64,000 bases of DNA from Nematostella vectensis (taxonomy: Eukaryota; Cnidaria; Anthozoa; Actiniaria; Edwardsiidae): the NCBI RefSeq assembly GCF_932526225.1, contig NC_064038.1, positions 9,361,070 to 9,425,069 on the forward strand, written 5' to 3'. Positions within the stretch are counted from its first letter, which is position 1. Each line of letters opens with the position of its first letter. This document shows, piece after piece, positions 1 through 12,534 of this stretch. The notes under the pieces are model-generated. The model searched no databases, was not told the origin of the DNA, and saw only the letters and a program-made list of their open reading frames with translations. Position numbers and translations under genes: made by a program.

Positions 1-1280
1 TCACATTTCATAAGATCTAAAAGAAAACAAAATACAAGATATTACCAGATTATATATAATGAAAGTGACGAGAATCAGACCTAGAATAGAAGGGAGGGAG
101 ATAAGGGAGAAGATGATAAATTCTAAATTAGGGAAAATCAAAATTTTACAAAATTTTACAATTATATTATATATATTACAATTATATTACTAACCTTTAA
201 CTGTTGCGTTACAATGATGTGATCAATGTCGTTTCTTGTATTCTTGATGCCGAGAAATGTTTCCATTTTTCTGCTTACTCGATCGAACCCACGATTTGTA
301 TAATAAGTATTCTTGTTCACAATTCTAGACTGGTTTTAATCTGTTGATTATCCAAAGAACACATCTAGGAAGGCCATATTAGTGAATATTTCTCTTGACT
401 GAGGCATGACTTTCACCTTGTTTCTACTGGCAAAGTGGGTAGACTCATTTATTGGCTATTTCGGGCGGGTTCAGCATATGACCGGAAGTAGTGAATCACG
501 CGTCCGTTCTAATACCCAAATTTGTCATTATGGTGCAGTGACATGCTTTCCCCTCCAAAAAAATTGGCTTACCTTTCTCTTTTCTAAGCATTGGAGAAGG
601 ATTGAAATAAGAGAGGAAGATGAATTACCTTCGTTAAATGAATACTAAGCACCCAGAGAGAATGATGCGTGATCAAGATGATAATTTGTAGAGAAAAACA
701 ATTTGAAACGTCTTTCCTACTGTTTTTTCTAACAGTCAAAAAATGTGATCACCCCGGAATTCTATTGACTTTCGATGAAGAGCAGAAGTATTTGAATAAT
801 CAGTCTACCGTTTATCCGTATATTCATGAGATCTGATCGCACCGGGGCCTCGTTTACATGCAGTAAAATCGACAAGCTATCATTAAAATATGTGTTTATC
901 AACGTAATACCCATTTCTCTGTAATCCGACAATGAAATTACCGTATTTGCTCACCATAAAGTTGGTTAAGTAATATTTTAAAAAGCTTAATGTAATAACA
1001 CGTTAACCGATAAAAAGACAACCAAGCTGATGGTAAGTCATCTTAGGGTCAAGGGGGGTGCAATAGGAGTTAATGTGTATTCTGTTATCAGTGATTTCAT
1101 TATAACTAGGCAAAACCATTTCTTGAGCAATACGTAGAGTGAGGCAGATGTAGGTGACTTTCAAAAAACTTCACAGAGGTAATTAAAATGATCACTTCTA
1201 ACAGCTCGGCAGTCTCGTGTGTTTTTATTGTGATTTTTTTACAAATCCCAAAAACTACAAACTGTGAGCTTGGGCTCATT
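1..1280. other. Upstream of NUF2, no gene seen
   Basis: I see no exon with credible splice sites or recognisable protein here. The short open frame near 406-648 matches nothing I know and lies in AT-rich sequence. It is best read as intergenic DNA upstream of NUF2. Confidence 0.5.
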
Positions 1281-1284
1281 GTGC

Positions 1285-1430
1285 CTTGGCCAATCGGAGC
1301 GCGCGATCTGAATCACATCGTCCAATCACAGCAACTTATTTATGCATAACTAATTAGGCGCGTAGATTCGAGCTTCAAACGGCCGCCATTTTGTTGTGTT
1401 TTGTTGAATTCACAGATAATTTTTCAAATT
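1285..1430 (+). promoter_or_regulatory. NUF2 proximal promoter with two CCAAT boxes and a CHR-like motif
   Basis: Two CCAAT boxes stand at 1290-1294 and 1322-1326, 32 bp apart, in the same orientation. TTCAAA at 1374-1379 is the reverse complement of the CHR core TTTGAA. In vertebrates, NF-Y sites about 31-33 bp apart followed by a CHR are typical of G2/M genes controlled by DREAM/MMB, and NUF2 is such a gene. The ATG at 1431 lies about 50 bp past the CHR-like motif, in a short GC-richer patch. That the sites work here is inference. Confidence 0.5.
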
Positions 1431-4400
1431 ATGGCTAGTACAAAGCTCCCTATTCCTCATGTCAGTGTAGAAGATGCTGTTGCTTTTTTTAAAGTTGTAT
1501 TTGGAGATCAGATGGTGTTAACAGAGGAGGACTTGCGGAAACCTCAGGTGATCTATCTAAAGATCTTATTCGATGCTTATGTCGTAAAATGCAACGTTTC
1601 TTTCAGAAACACTCGGAATTGATTGTATGTGCTACAAAGGGCTCTCCCAAAAGTGTAGAAAAGTTACAAAAATAAACCCTGGTATATAGGACGATTCTAT
1701 ATTTTGCCATAATTTCTTTTTTCAGAGAAACATATGCAAAAAGTTAACATTCTCTATAGAAGAAGTTAACTGCAAATTTCGCATACTTAAGCTTATATAT
1801 GTGTACACCCCTGTCAATAACACTCCCTAAAGTTAAAAGTCTTGCTTTTTCTATTTTCTCCAATAATAGTACCCAAAGCTGAAAAAGTTCTATTCCAATT
1901 TGTTGGTGAGCCAGTTAGGAATATCACATGAGCAAATTAGCCAGGTGAGTTAAAAAAGTATCACACAACCAAACCTTATGCAACAGTTTACAATAATTTA
2001 TTTAATTCCAATCTCCCGAGCTTGGAGAGCTCATGGTATATACATTTGACAACCTATTAAATTTAGTAAGCTAACAGTACAGTACTTACTGTAAAACTGT
2101 TAGTCCTTTTTATAAAGAACTGCACATGGGACTGTTTGCATGTGTACAAAATAAAGACAGAAGGCATGTTTATGTGGTCTACATACCACAAATTAGATAA
2201 AGACCACATGTACACAGTACCCTGTACCATGGCCTAGACCTTACACCAAAAATGCCCATCTGTACACACAATGTTATCCTTGTAGCCCCATTTTGGCTCT
2301 ATGCAAGTCTTCAGCTACCCTGAATTACATGAGGAAAGTGCAAGTCTGTTTACTTTAACCATGAATTTGTAAGTACTATTCTGGACACACTTAAAGCCGC
2401 ATTGTCACCTGTTTACTTCCGGTCTATTACGTAACAATCCAGATGATTTTTAATGGACGATGTGGAAAATATTTCAAAATTTTAAAAGCAGTGTGCCTAT
2501 TGGAAGTTTCTTCGAGCATTTGACTGATAATTTAGAGCAGATGGCCTGTTCTATAGCGTGGATTGTAATAGATTCTTTTGTCCTTTGATGGTTGAGGTTT
2601 CAGACAGGCCTCCGGAATTAAACTGGTGACAACGCAGCTTTAAAGGTTTTTGTATTTTCAATGTTTTCATCGTGTCATACAGGCGTGTTTACAGGGGGGC
2701 AGGGTGAACATGCACCCCCCTTGGCTGCCAAACAAAAACATATTGAAGGATCGTCAATTATCTAGTGAAAAGTCACTACATGACTTTTCATGAGTATGAA
2801 AATAAAGTACCAAATACTCCAATGATAAATTGTAGTTTTATTTGTGTTAATTCTTATTATTGAATAAAGAACTGAAATCAAACCCTGAGTTTTTGCTCCT
2901 CTACTAGAAGAATAGACAAGAAATTGCTCTTTTGGTTTTACCTGACCTTAGAGTAATACATTGTTCATTTCAGGCAGCGTTTTATGTATGCTTGTGGTAT
3001 TCGGGACTTCACAGTAGAAGATTTGCTTTCACCCCGTAAGTCTAGATTCCTATATGTCATTGTGCTACAGTTTGTTTTTCACATGTGACATGTTATGTAC
3101 ATATAATGTCTCTATCATGCCTACGGTACTGTCTTATAACTGTATGTCACTTTTGTTTTATGGTTTCTCAATTATTACTGTATATCTCATTATTTTTCTT
3201 ATTTCAGCCACCAAAACCTGATGTTATATTTATTGAATAAAAATGTTACATTATATAAAGTATGAGAAATACAATATTTGCTTGCAGAACCCAAAAGAAC
3301 TCTTCTTTGCATTGGGTGAGTATAGTTTATTAAAAGTCTTATATTCTGTGATATAATTAGAGTGTTATTTTTTTTAACGTCTCATTATTGATGCATTGTA
3401 AATATTTCCGATTTCTAGTGCTGTTGTCAACTTTCTAAAGTTCAGAAGTTGCCGAAATCATGTATACGAGAAGTGCTTGGAAGAAAAGGTGGGAAGAGAT
3501 CATATAATTTTGCCATAATGCAAATGTTTGTCCAACTTTTGATTGAACTTGGGGACAAACAATTACACTGCATACATACATCCATGGTTTAAAAAATGGT
3601 CAACAAAATTTAAAAAAGGAAAAAGCGACACAGTTAGCATGACTTAAGCTCAAAGAAATTAACTGTGAATGGGTATCTACCAAAACTGTCATAGCTCATG
3701 GCTTATCATTGATAATATCTCCTATACTGTAAACCCCATTTATAGATACTTGTCAGTTGCCTCCTGTGACAGAGTCCAGCCTGTGAAATGTTATTAATTA
3801 CAGGAGAACATTGAGGAGAGTCATCACCACCTTTCAGACAAAAATGCTGAGATGAGACAAAAAATAATGGTCTTGAGGTACAGTACATACATTGATGTAC
3901 CCTGATATCCCAGTAAAATTACTCCCTCACACTAAGTTAAAACATCACAAAATCCACAAATTTGATCTAATGTAGACGTACTTATGATTCAAAGCATAAT
4001 ATTTGCAATATTGAAAATTTACAAACAAAAAAATGAATCCATTCTACAAAAAAACTGCACCCTTCAATTCCTAATTCCTAAAAGAATAAGGATACTGTAG
4101 CTTTATTTTTTTAGAATGATGAGACTAATGTAAGTAAACTCTTAAAAACAAACTGCAAGAAAGAAAATGGTTGTAAATTTAGTTATTCTTGACTAAGAAT
4201 AAAATCATGCTTTGTAGGGAGAAATTGCAAGTGGAGGAACTCCAAGTTGAACAGGTACAGTATTCTATGTGGATATTTTGTTGAATTTGTCAAACTTATC
4301 AAACTCCTCAAGCTGCAGATGCTAAATTACTAGGGAACAGATGTCTTTTAAGCTGCAGCTATTAAAAAGGATTGTTTGCCCAATAATTATTTATCCTCAA

Positions 4401-7400
4401 ACCCCATCCATTATGTATTTGTGCAGTCTCTCTGTAATCCCTTTAACTACTGACAATGATGTTTTCAGAATAAGTGCACATAAAGTATTCTGCCATTGGC
4501 TGTTAAAAAATTACAGCTACTGTAATCTGTGATCTTTCAATAAGGTGCTTAGCAACACTGTAACAATTGGTTAAATTTAATGCACTATCTTTGGTCACCA
4601 CAAAAAAGGCTTTGATTATTGTATTATCTTCTATTTTAGATGAGACCTGAAATAGAGGCTCGTAAAGCAACCATTGCAGAGTTAAACAGAGAACAGGTTT
4701 GCGATACGAATGATGATCTGTGATTTGGTAGATTTTTTATGTTTTTTTTTTAATTGAGCGCACAAATACTGGGGTTCTCAGTTACCAAGGTTAACTCCAA
4801 GACTATTCAGTGCTTGTGTTCCTTTGCACTCCACAGGACCCATTAAGGCAGCATTGTCATGGCCGTTCCAGTGGCCTGGGAGGGGGGAGTGGGCACAAGT
4901 TATCATTAAGCAGCATTATCACCAGTTTACTTCCCGGGGGTGGGGGGGGGAACAGAAACCTTGACCGAGAAAAGACAAAATAATCTATTAGAAATCGCAC
5001 TATTAAATAGGCCATCTGCTCTAAATTTTTTGTCACATCCTTGAAGAAACTTCCAATTGACACACTGATTTTACACTTTTGAATTTTTTTTTCACGTTTC
5101 CCTATAAAAATCGTAATCAACCGGAAAAGTAAACTGGTAACAATGCGTCTTTAAGGAATGCTCCATACAAAAACTACATACATAAGAAACCTAACAGCAT
5201 GTTAAAAAAATCTGATAGGCCAAGGTTCAAAGTTATAGCCTAAATTATAAATGTGACAAAATGATGAATAGCATTTTTGCAGATTTTTAGTTTTAGCATT
5301 ATGTATTTTGTATGATGAGCTTTTTAAGTAAATTTTATGTTGAGACCTTAAATTTATATAAGACAAATGAAAGCTTTTGTTCTGCTTCTTTTGATTGGCA
5401 TGGCGCACTACAGAAAAGCGCATGTTTCACATAATTTCTTACAGTCAAAAAGATACTATGTGGGAAAAACAACATACAGTATTAAATAAAGCAATGCATG
5501 GTAGGTATTGTTGTTGTATGGATGATTCCTTAATCACATTGATGATGATAATTGTGTTTATTTTCCAGGCTGCTGAAGCAAAGAGGTACAGTGACAGCAA
5601 AGCAAGACATGCTGAGTCAACAGCCAAGAAGGTAGTTTGCCAGTGACAGGTCCTGATGGGTGGGGTGTGGGGGAGACGACAGGTCCTGATGGGTGAGGTG
5701 TGGGGGAGACGACAGGTCCTGATGGGTGGGGTGTGGGGGAGACGACAGGTCCTGATGGGTGGGGTGTGGGGGAGATGACAGGTCCTGATGGGTGGGGTGT
5801 GGGGGAGACGACAGGTCCTGATGGGTGGGGTGTGGGGGAGATGACAGGTCCTGATGGGTGGGGTGTGGGGAAGACTTGTGCCCCTTCCCCCTAAAATCTT
5901 AGAAGAAACGTTTTGTATAAAAAAAATCCTGGATGCTTCTCTGTTTGTCTGTCTGGCTGTCTGTCTGACCATTATTTATCTTTTTATCCTGTTAGTCTCA
6001 ACCGTCTCAGGGATTTAATTTAAGTTAGTTTTACAGTAGGCGATGGAGATTAATAAGTACACTAGTGGTTGGAAGTTATTTTATTGTATTAGTTCAAATA
6101 AAACTTAAATCAACTATTTTTTAAGTAGCTGGTGCTCGGTCAAAAATAGCTGGTATTTTCACCGTCTGCCAGAGCCTAATGAAACCCCTGCATCTGTTTT
6201 TTTTTTTTTTTTCAAACAAACTTTTTGCATGGCTGTTCAAGTCCTAACAACTTTCATAACTTCATGACTGTCTAATTTTAAACTTCAACCTGTAGGCTGA
6301 GTTGCTTGTGTGTCTCGCTGGAATGAAAGAACAGAGCGAGAGCTTGAAGTCCAAGATTGTCAAATCACCTGAAAGACTCAAGGGTGTAAGTTAATTTTAA
6401 GACAGGGGTACCTTTATTTTGGGGCCACCCTTTGAAGGAACTCAGAATGACTGTACAGCCCTGAAATGGTCCCAATCAGACCACCTCACTGCAACAATTA
6501 AAAATACTGAACACTTTCTAAACAACAAATATAAGTCTGTCAGTCTGAATGACAGAAGCCAGAAAGAGGTGAGTTAGCAGTTGGAAATTGATGACTAGAT
6601 ATCTCAGACTATTGAAAATCGCAGTACATAAGAAGTAAGTCTAAAAAACATACCAATGACGTCTTTTTTTTCTCTGTAGGAAATCAGTCGACTGAAGGGA
6701 AGTGTTCAAGCGATCAGCCAGTGCATCAACGAGAAGAGCAATAGAAATAATGAACTCGCTAACCAATACGAGGGTGCACTTCAACTCAAAGAGGTCAGCT
6801 ACAGTACATGTAGTTCCTAGCTTTGATTGAGAAGTTATGGTATGACTTGGGCGGATGCCACGCTTAGCGATCTAAAAATGGCTGGCCTGAAGGCAAGCGT
6901 GGCATCCAACCGTAAAGCATGGAGAGATGCTGTAAAGAACCTGCGCGACCCCGATGTGAACCTCCATGCGGCGTCACACCTGCCAATAGGTGGACACTGA
7001 CGTAAATGGATAGTGAGTGAGTGAGTGAGTGAGTGTATGCATATTTCCATTTGTAAACCTTAACCCTCGTTTGTGTTTTAGGATATGAAAAATGCCCTGA
7101 AGCTGTTGAACGGAATTGAAGCTGAGCTTGCAAAACAACGGTACATAAGCCCCAGTCCAGGACTAACTTGGGGGTGGAACAGTTGAATCCTGTTTTTGTG
7201 TGTGATAATGCTATTATAATGGTGTTTATACAAAACTTATTGCAGTCAAGGTTCAGGTAAAAAGCATTAAGTTGATAGTTTTCATCAGCAGCATCGTTCA
7301 TCAATTGACTGTAACCCTGGTACTTGTAATAAGTAAATGATATAGTATTTTTTGTTCTTGAGTAAAAAAGGACCCTCCCGGTTGGGATAGTGCTCCCCCC

Positions 7401-9409
7401 CCCCCCCCCCCCCCTCGAGAAATTCTGCCCCCTTTGAGTATTGTAATTGCCCTTCTTTGTTTTGGTCTCGGTAGAGAGCACTCAGCACACCTGGAGGAAT
7501 GCCAAGACAAAAGCCTGACAATGAAGGAGACCCTCAAGGACCTCACCGTTAAGCTACAGGTGCATAACCAAGCCTACATAAAAGGAGAAAGTATATGACT
7601 CCTTTATTCAGGGCTGTAGCTAGGGGGCCCCTCCCACTGGGGGCACGTGCCCCTCAAATACTTAAGGAATTGACCAGTGGGGGCGTGGCTGTGGTCCCCT
7701 TTTTTTTCTTAATGTTTCTGTACTGTGCCTCTCCTCGCCAAATCTTCGAGGCCTTCTACGGATCTGTTATTAAGACTGAAGGAGATAAACCGCCACCTGT
7801 TTGATATAAAAATGTTTGTAACGCTCTGGTAAAGCTCTGGTTTTGCTCTGACGAAATTTTACCATAGTCCACTACTTGGTTACAATGGCTTTGTTACTTT
7901 GGCATGATCAGAGGGGTAAGAAATATTGAAGAATTTATATACCAACAGTAATCAGGGGTTTCATTAGGCCCTGGCGGCCGGAGAAAGCGCCAGCTATTTT
8001 CCACCGAGCGCCGGCTACTTTTTTTATAAAGTCGACTTAAGTTTTAACTAAAAAGTAATAATTTCCACCCCCTACTAATCAATCTCCACCGCCTACTCTG
8101 AAAGTTCATGAAAGCTCTGCAACACCAGTATCAAATGCACGCTTTGTACAAAATCACAAAAGCACTATTCACATAGACGAGCATGTCTCAAAAATTCAAG
8201 ATCGAATTATTTCCAGGGTGCTTATACTGTCGCTCTCCCCACAGCACTTGAAGCGTCAACTAGCGTCGCACCAGGAGAAGTCCACACGATACACCCGGCA
8301 GCACGAGAAGAAGGTGGCGGCCTTGAAGGAGCAAATGCAGCAATCAAAAGCGTACGTTTCCAATATTTTGCACGGGAGAATTAAAGCGGCAATCGCACCA
8401 ACTTCCGAAAAGCCGACGGAAACCTCAACCGACAAGGTCATACGCTCCAAATTATCAGTCACATCCTCAAAGAAACTTTCAATAGTCACACAGCTTTTAC
8501 AATTTTTTTTAAACATTTTTCGCATTTTCCGTTAAAGATCATAGGGTATTGTTACCTGATCGACCGGAAGTAAACTGGTGATGTTGCCGCTGTAATTTTA
8601 GCGTAGCCTGAGTCATGGACTCCTGTACATACATATAAATGCAAATATCCCAGACTTTAAAAAGCATGCTGCTGGCTGGCTGGATGAATGGATAGATGGC
8701 TGATTATTTGATTGTCTATTCCAGTGCCTTTTTCTAATTGTAGGGAGGAGGCACGGTACGTACAGAATAATGTGGAAGAACTGATCATGACGGCCAAGAA
8801 CATCGATAACAAGATCCAAGAGATCGTCCAAATGGTCAGTAAAATACGGGAGCGCAGGTTTTCATTGCCCCCTTGGAACGTCCCTAGGGATGCAGAAATT
8901 AGAAGTACTTTTCGTGCACGCTCTTACCCCTTGTGTCTTTACAGCTCAATTAGTTGTTGAGACATAGACCCGCCTCCAAAAGTTTGATTGACCACGCGCT
9001 ATTCCCAAAGAAGACAAAGATCCTTTCAAAACGAATTCAGCTGCAAGGATGTGCTGAGCATTTCTGCTGTAAATTTTGGACTCCAGTTTTTCCTTTATCT
9101 TGGAAAATCTGCGAACCAAGCTTATTTTGTTTGTTGCACGGACTATTCTGTGTCGGTGTCTTTTGTTATTCTTGCCATTGCTCCCACTGTTGTTGTATGT
9201 TTTGCGGCCCTAGCCTCATTTCTGTGTGCTCTTAGCCGTGCAAGAAATATGAGCCTTTGCTGATTGCTAGGTTTTCCTTTTTGGGTACTTTTACATAACA
9301 GGTGGATGAGAAGGAAAACGAGCACGACCAAGAAATGACCGCCATGAGGGAGGCTTACTCCCAGATGTTGGACCAGGTATACAGGCAATGTTTATAGTGT
9401 AAAGGGTGT

Positions 9410-9440
<31 letters not shown>

Positions 9441-11216
9441 GTGGTGGGGAGGAGGAGGGGGCTTTGTAATAAGGGTGACATGCCCTCCAAGAGAGAACCC
9501 TCCTCTCAGGGACTGGAAAGGACATGTTCGAGCTTGCATTGTCCTTTGGGTTGGGGTCTCTTGCAAGTTCACAAGGTCTCTGGGGCTGGGGTCTCTAGCA
9601 AGTTCACAATGTCTCTGGGGTTTGGCTCTCTTGCAAGCTCACAAGGTCTCTGGGGTTGGGGTCTCTTGCAAGCTCACAAGGTCTCTGGGGTTGGGCTGTC
9701 TTGCAAGCTCACGATGTCTCTGGGTCTGGGGTCTCTTGCAAGCTCACAATGTCTCTGGGGTTAGGTTCTCCTGCAAGCTCACAATGTCTCTGGGGTTGGG
9801 GTCTCTTGCAAGTTCACAGTGTTTCTGGGGTTGGGGTCTCTTGCAAGTTCACAGTGTTTCTGGGGTTGGGGTCTCTTGCAAGCTCACAATGTCTCTGGGT
9901 CTGGGTTCTCCTGCAAGTTCACAATGTCTCTGGGGTTGGGGTCTCTTGCAAGCTCAAAAAACCTCTGGGGCTGGGGTCTGTTGCAAGTTCACAATGTCTC
10001 TGGGTCTGGGGTCTCTTGCAAGCTCACAATGTCTCTGGGGTTGGGTTCTCCTGCAAGCTCACAATGTCTCTGGGGTTGGGGTCTCCTGCAAATTCACAAT
10101 GTCTCTGGGGTTGGGGTCTCTTGCAAGCTCAATGTCTCTGGGGGTGGGATCTCTTACAAGCTCACAATGTCTCTGGGGCTGGGATCTCTTGCAAGCTCAC
10201 AATGTCTCTGGGTCTGGGGTCTCTTGCAAGCTCACAATGTCTCTGGGGTTGGGGTCTCTTGCAAGCTCAATGTCTCTGGGGGTGGGATCTCTTACAAGCT
10301 CACAATGTCTCTGGGGCTGGGATCTCTTACAAGCTCACAATGTCTCTGGGGCTGGGATCTCTTACAAGCTCACAATGTCTCTGGGTCTGGGGTCTCTTGC
10401 AAGCTCACAATGTCTCTGGGGTTGGGGTCTCTTGCAAGCTCAATGTCTCTGGGGGTGGGATCTCTTACAAGCTCACAATGTCTCTGGGGCTGGGATCTCT
10501 TGCAAGCTCACAATGTCTCTGGGTCTGGGATCTCTTGCAAGCTCACAATGTCTCTGGGTCTGGGATCTCTTACAAGCTCACAATGTCTCTGGGGCTGGGG
10601 TCTTTTGCAAGCTCACAATGTCTCTGGGTCTGGGGTCTCTTGCAAGTTCACAATGTCTCTGGCGTTGGGTTCTCTTGCAAGCTCACAACGTCCCTGGGGT
10701 TGGGGTCTCTTGCAAGTTCACGTCTCTGGGGCTGGGGTCTGTTGCAAGTTCACAATGTCTCTGGGGCTGGGGTCTGTTGCAAGTTCACAATGTCTCTGGC
10801 GTTGGGTTCTCCTGCAAGCTCACAATGTCTCTGGGGCTGGGCTCTCTTGCAAGCTCACAATGTCTCTGGGGTTGGGCTCTCTTGCAAGCTTACAATGTCT
10901 CTGGGGCTGGGGTCTTTTGCAAGCTCACAACGTCTCTGGGCCTTGACTCTTTTGCACTACCCTCAATTTCGGGCTCGTCATGTGTGGGGAGGGCCTCTCA
11001 GCATGGAATACCCTTTTTATTTACGTTCTCGCAATTCCCTTTTATAAGTGAAAGAGGTAGCGAGTGACTCACGCGTTCCCCTTTTAATTGGCTATAGGTT
11101 CTCACGTGCAAAGTGTACGAGGTAACAAGTAAAATCTATTTTCCTTTCAGCTGGACCAGTACCATGTGACTTTAAACAGAGCATGGGGGAAACTTGTACA
11201 GTACACATCCACATAA
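1431..11216 (+). CDS. NUF2: Kinetochore protein Nuf2 (18 coding exons, 450 aa)
   Basis: Nuf2 is an NDC80-complex subunit that attaches kinetochores to spindle microtubules. Coding exons: 1431-1547, 1870-1944, 2286-2368, 2974-3035, 3288-3315, 3419-3488, 3804-3877, 4218-4254, 4640-4696, 5569-5631, 6296-6385, 6680-6793, 7082-7140, 7475-7559, 8245-8351, 8744-8834, 9302-9376, 11151-11216. All junctions are GT-AG and phases agree throughout. The sum is 1353 nt, 450 aa plus TAA; human NUF2 has about 464. Exons 1-6 (residues 1-145) form the calponin-homology head, including YPELHEES, SPQPKRT and VVNFLKFR. The rest is coiled coil; exon 11 carries SLKSKIVKSPERLKG, a hallmark of animal Nuf2. The ATG at 1431 is preferred because the open frame upstream has only a TTG. 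Introns hold MITEs and minisatellites. The gene call is firm; small boundary errors are possible. Confidence 0.95.
2391..2643 (+). mobile_element. TTAA-flanked MITE, copy 1 (NUF2 intron 3)
   Basis: A ~250 bp element with terminal inverted repeats (GCNGCATTGTCACC ... GGTGACAANGCNGC) flanked by TTAA. A subterminal segment, CTTCCGG near the ends, recurs in all copies. No coding capacity. Four related copies occur at 4906, 8381, 25151 and 31878. Confidence 0.75.
4906..5154 (-). mobile_element. TTAA-flanked MITE, copy 2 (NUF2 intron 9)
   Basis: Same family as at 2391-2643, inverted. TTAA at 4906-4909 and 5151-5154. The left arm has gained a poly-G run near 4940. The open frame across it is fortuitous. 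Confidence 0.7.
5644..5872. repeat. 33-bp minisatellite beside NUF2 exon 10
   Basis: About seven tandem copies of a G-rich unit starting GACAGGTCCTGATGGGTGGG. The array begins about 12 bp after the exon 10 donor at 5632. Because the unit is a multiple of 3, frames stay open on both strands, which explains the 175 aa minus-strand ORF. Confidence 0.9.
6040..6190 (-). repeat. Dispersed repeat, related to 7950-8110
   Basis: This intronic stretch ends in AATGAAACCCCTG. It matches, in reverse, the segment at about 7950-8110, which starts CAGGGGTTTCATTAGGCCCT. Non-coding, family unknown. Confidence 0.5.
7608..7760 (+). repeat. Dispersed G/C-rich element (GGCCGTAGC family)
   Basis: A ~150 bp segment with GGGCTGTAGC at one end, GAGGCCTTCTACGG at the other and a GGGGCACGTGCCCC-like core. 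Related copies lie near 14025, 16470, 43545 and 47865. Ends are roughly inverted, so it may be a MITE. Confidence 0.55.
7950..8110 (+). repeat. Dispersed repeat, related to 6040-6190
   Basis: Begins CAGGGGTTTCATTAGGCCCT and contains a CGCCAGCTATTTTCC segment mirrored at 6040-6190. It lies in NUF2 intron 14. Confidence 0.5.
8381..8596 (-). mobile_element. TTAA-flanked MITE, copy 3 (NUF2 intron 15)
   Basis: Inserted about 30 bp past the exon 15 donor at 8352. The left end TTAAAGCGGC is intact; the right end has decayed to TAATTTTA. Same internal sequence as the other copies. Confidence 0.7.
9545..10945. repeat. 35-bp minisatellite, ~40 copies, in NUF2 intron 17
   Basis: The unit is near TCTCTGGGGTTGGGGTCTCT followed by TGCAAGCTCACAATG. 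Copies differ by GGGTCTGGGG/GGGGCTGGGA swaps and occasional 6-base deletions. The array sits between a (TG)n/poly-G tract at 9400-9465 and exon 18. As 35 is not a multiple of 3, a stop-free unit leaves all three + frames open, giving ORFs of 553, 463 and 375 aa that are not genes. Confidence 0.95.
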
Positions 11217-11750
11217 GGTGCAACCTCCCACACTTATAACCTTTGTATTTGTACAGTACACATCATTAGATGCAAGCGCCTATAATTATAGCCTTTGTGT
11301 ATCCATCAAGAGGTGTGCATTGAACGGTGTCCCAGACACTATCGCGATGTATGAAAGCTGTATTTATTTAACAAATTACAAACAAAACGTTGAGCGGTAG
11401 GCTCTCACAAACACATCGCTGGAATAATGGGTTATCGCTGTGAATTGTTTGAAGTGGTTCAGTAGTTGAACTTGCAAAATATGAAAAGTGATTTAGTTTT
11501 TTTTTGTTTTCACTCTATTTTACGTAAAACTTTGCTCAAAGTAGAAAGAACAGTCAATCGGCCTTTCTCTGCTGAAACTCCATAATCTTTATCGGAGCTC
11601 TACTATATTGCTATGTCAGCCATTTCCAAATATAAATACACAGTATAATATATGTATATGTTTTATAATAGGAGAATAAAAAAAATACTGAAAGCTTCTA
11701 TACAACTTTCTTCGCTTGAGTATCTTAACTAGAACTTTTACTATATTGCT
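11217..11750. other. NUF2 3' flank, no gene seen
   Basis: AT-rich sequence after the NUF2 stop, probably holding its 3' UTR. I see no other exon. From about 11750 the sequence becomes alignable with the 2.44 kb unit that follows. Confidence 0.4.
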
Positions 11751-12534
11751 ATGTAAATTCGAGATAAAATTAAGTGAACAGAAAAAATGTTTTGACCCAG
11801 ACTTTTCCACACAAAAAAACAACAACACACAGCATGACATTAAATATTTTTATTTTCACGATTGAAGCACTTGGTTTGATACTAAATGACATTCCTACTA
11901 GCACTTTGAATCTTGGGGCCCGCGTGTAAACACCCGGTTTCGCGGAACACCTTCCCGCCCCTACCCCTCATCAAAGTGCAAGAAGGAAGTCCTTATGAAA
12001 ACGTGCTACCTAACTAACCTAGATAAAGTGTTTTGACATTTCTTTTGGAATAGTAAGACAATCAATCCTTCCATCTCTGTTCTTATTCGTATTTCTATCT
12101 TTTTTATTTTCGCTTTTTGTTGATTTTGTTATTTGTTCCATGTCCTTTATTCATCATCCTTTTCCGTTCCGGTCAATAAACTTGTCTGTTTGCTGAGCAC
12201 TGCAGGGTTGACGTTGTTGTATTTCTGAGTCTTTTGCCGTCGAGGAGCCCCATGTGTAACTCATCGGTCTTGATGATTGCTCTTAATTTTTTTGTGTCCT
12301 TTTTCCATGTTTTTTTTCTTGGATCAATAATTCGTTATCCTTTTCCGTTCCGGTCATTTACTCATCATTTTTCATCTTTTTTTTTCCATATCCGTATATC
12401 GTTATCCATTTCCGTTTCGATCTTTTAATCATCATTTCCATCTATGTTATTTTCCATGTCCGTGTATCGTTATCCATTTCAGTTCCAGTTCATAAAACTG
12501 TGAGCCCTTGGAGCACGGTTGCCGTCGTAGCAGC

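Noticed and set aside
5445-5972. ORF of 175 aa on - with repeated PPIRTC
   Set aside because: 33-bp repeat translated in reverse; NUF2 exon 10 on the other strand is the real coding sequence.
6864-7481. ORF of 205 aa on -
   Set aside because: Runs antisense over NUF2 exon 13 and simple repeats; poly-Gly comes from a poly-C run.
9406-11067. ORF of 553 aa on +
   Set aside because: It lies wholly in the 35-bp minisatellite between NUF2 exons 17 and 18; the other two frames are open too.
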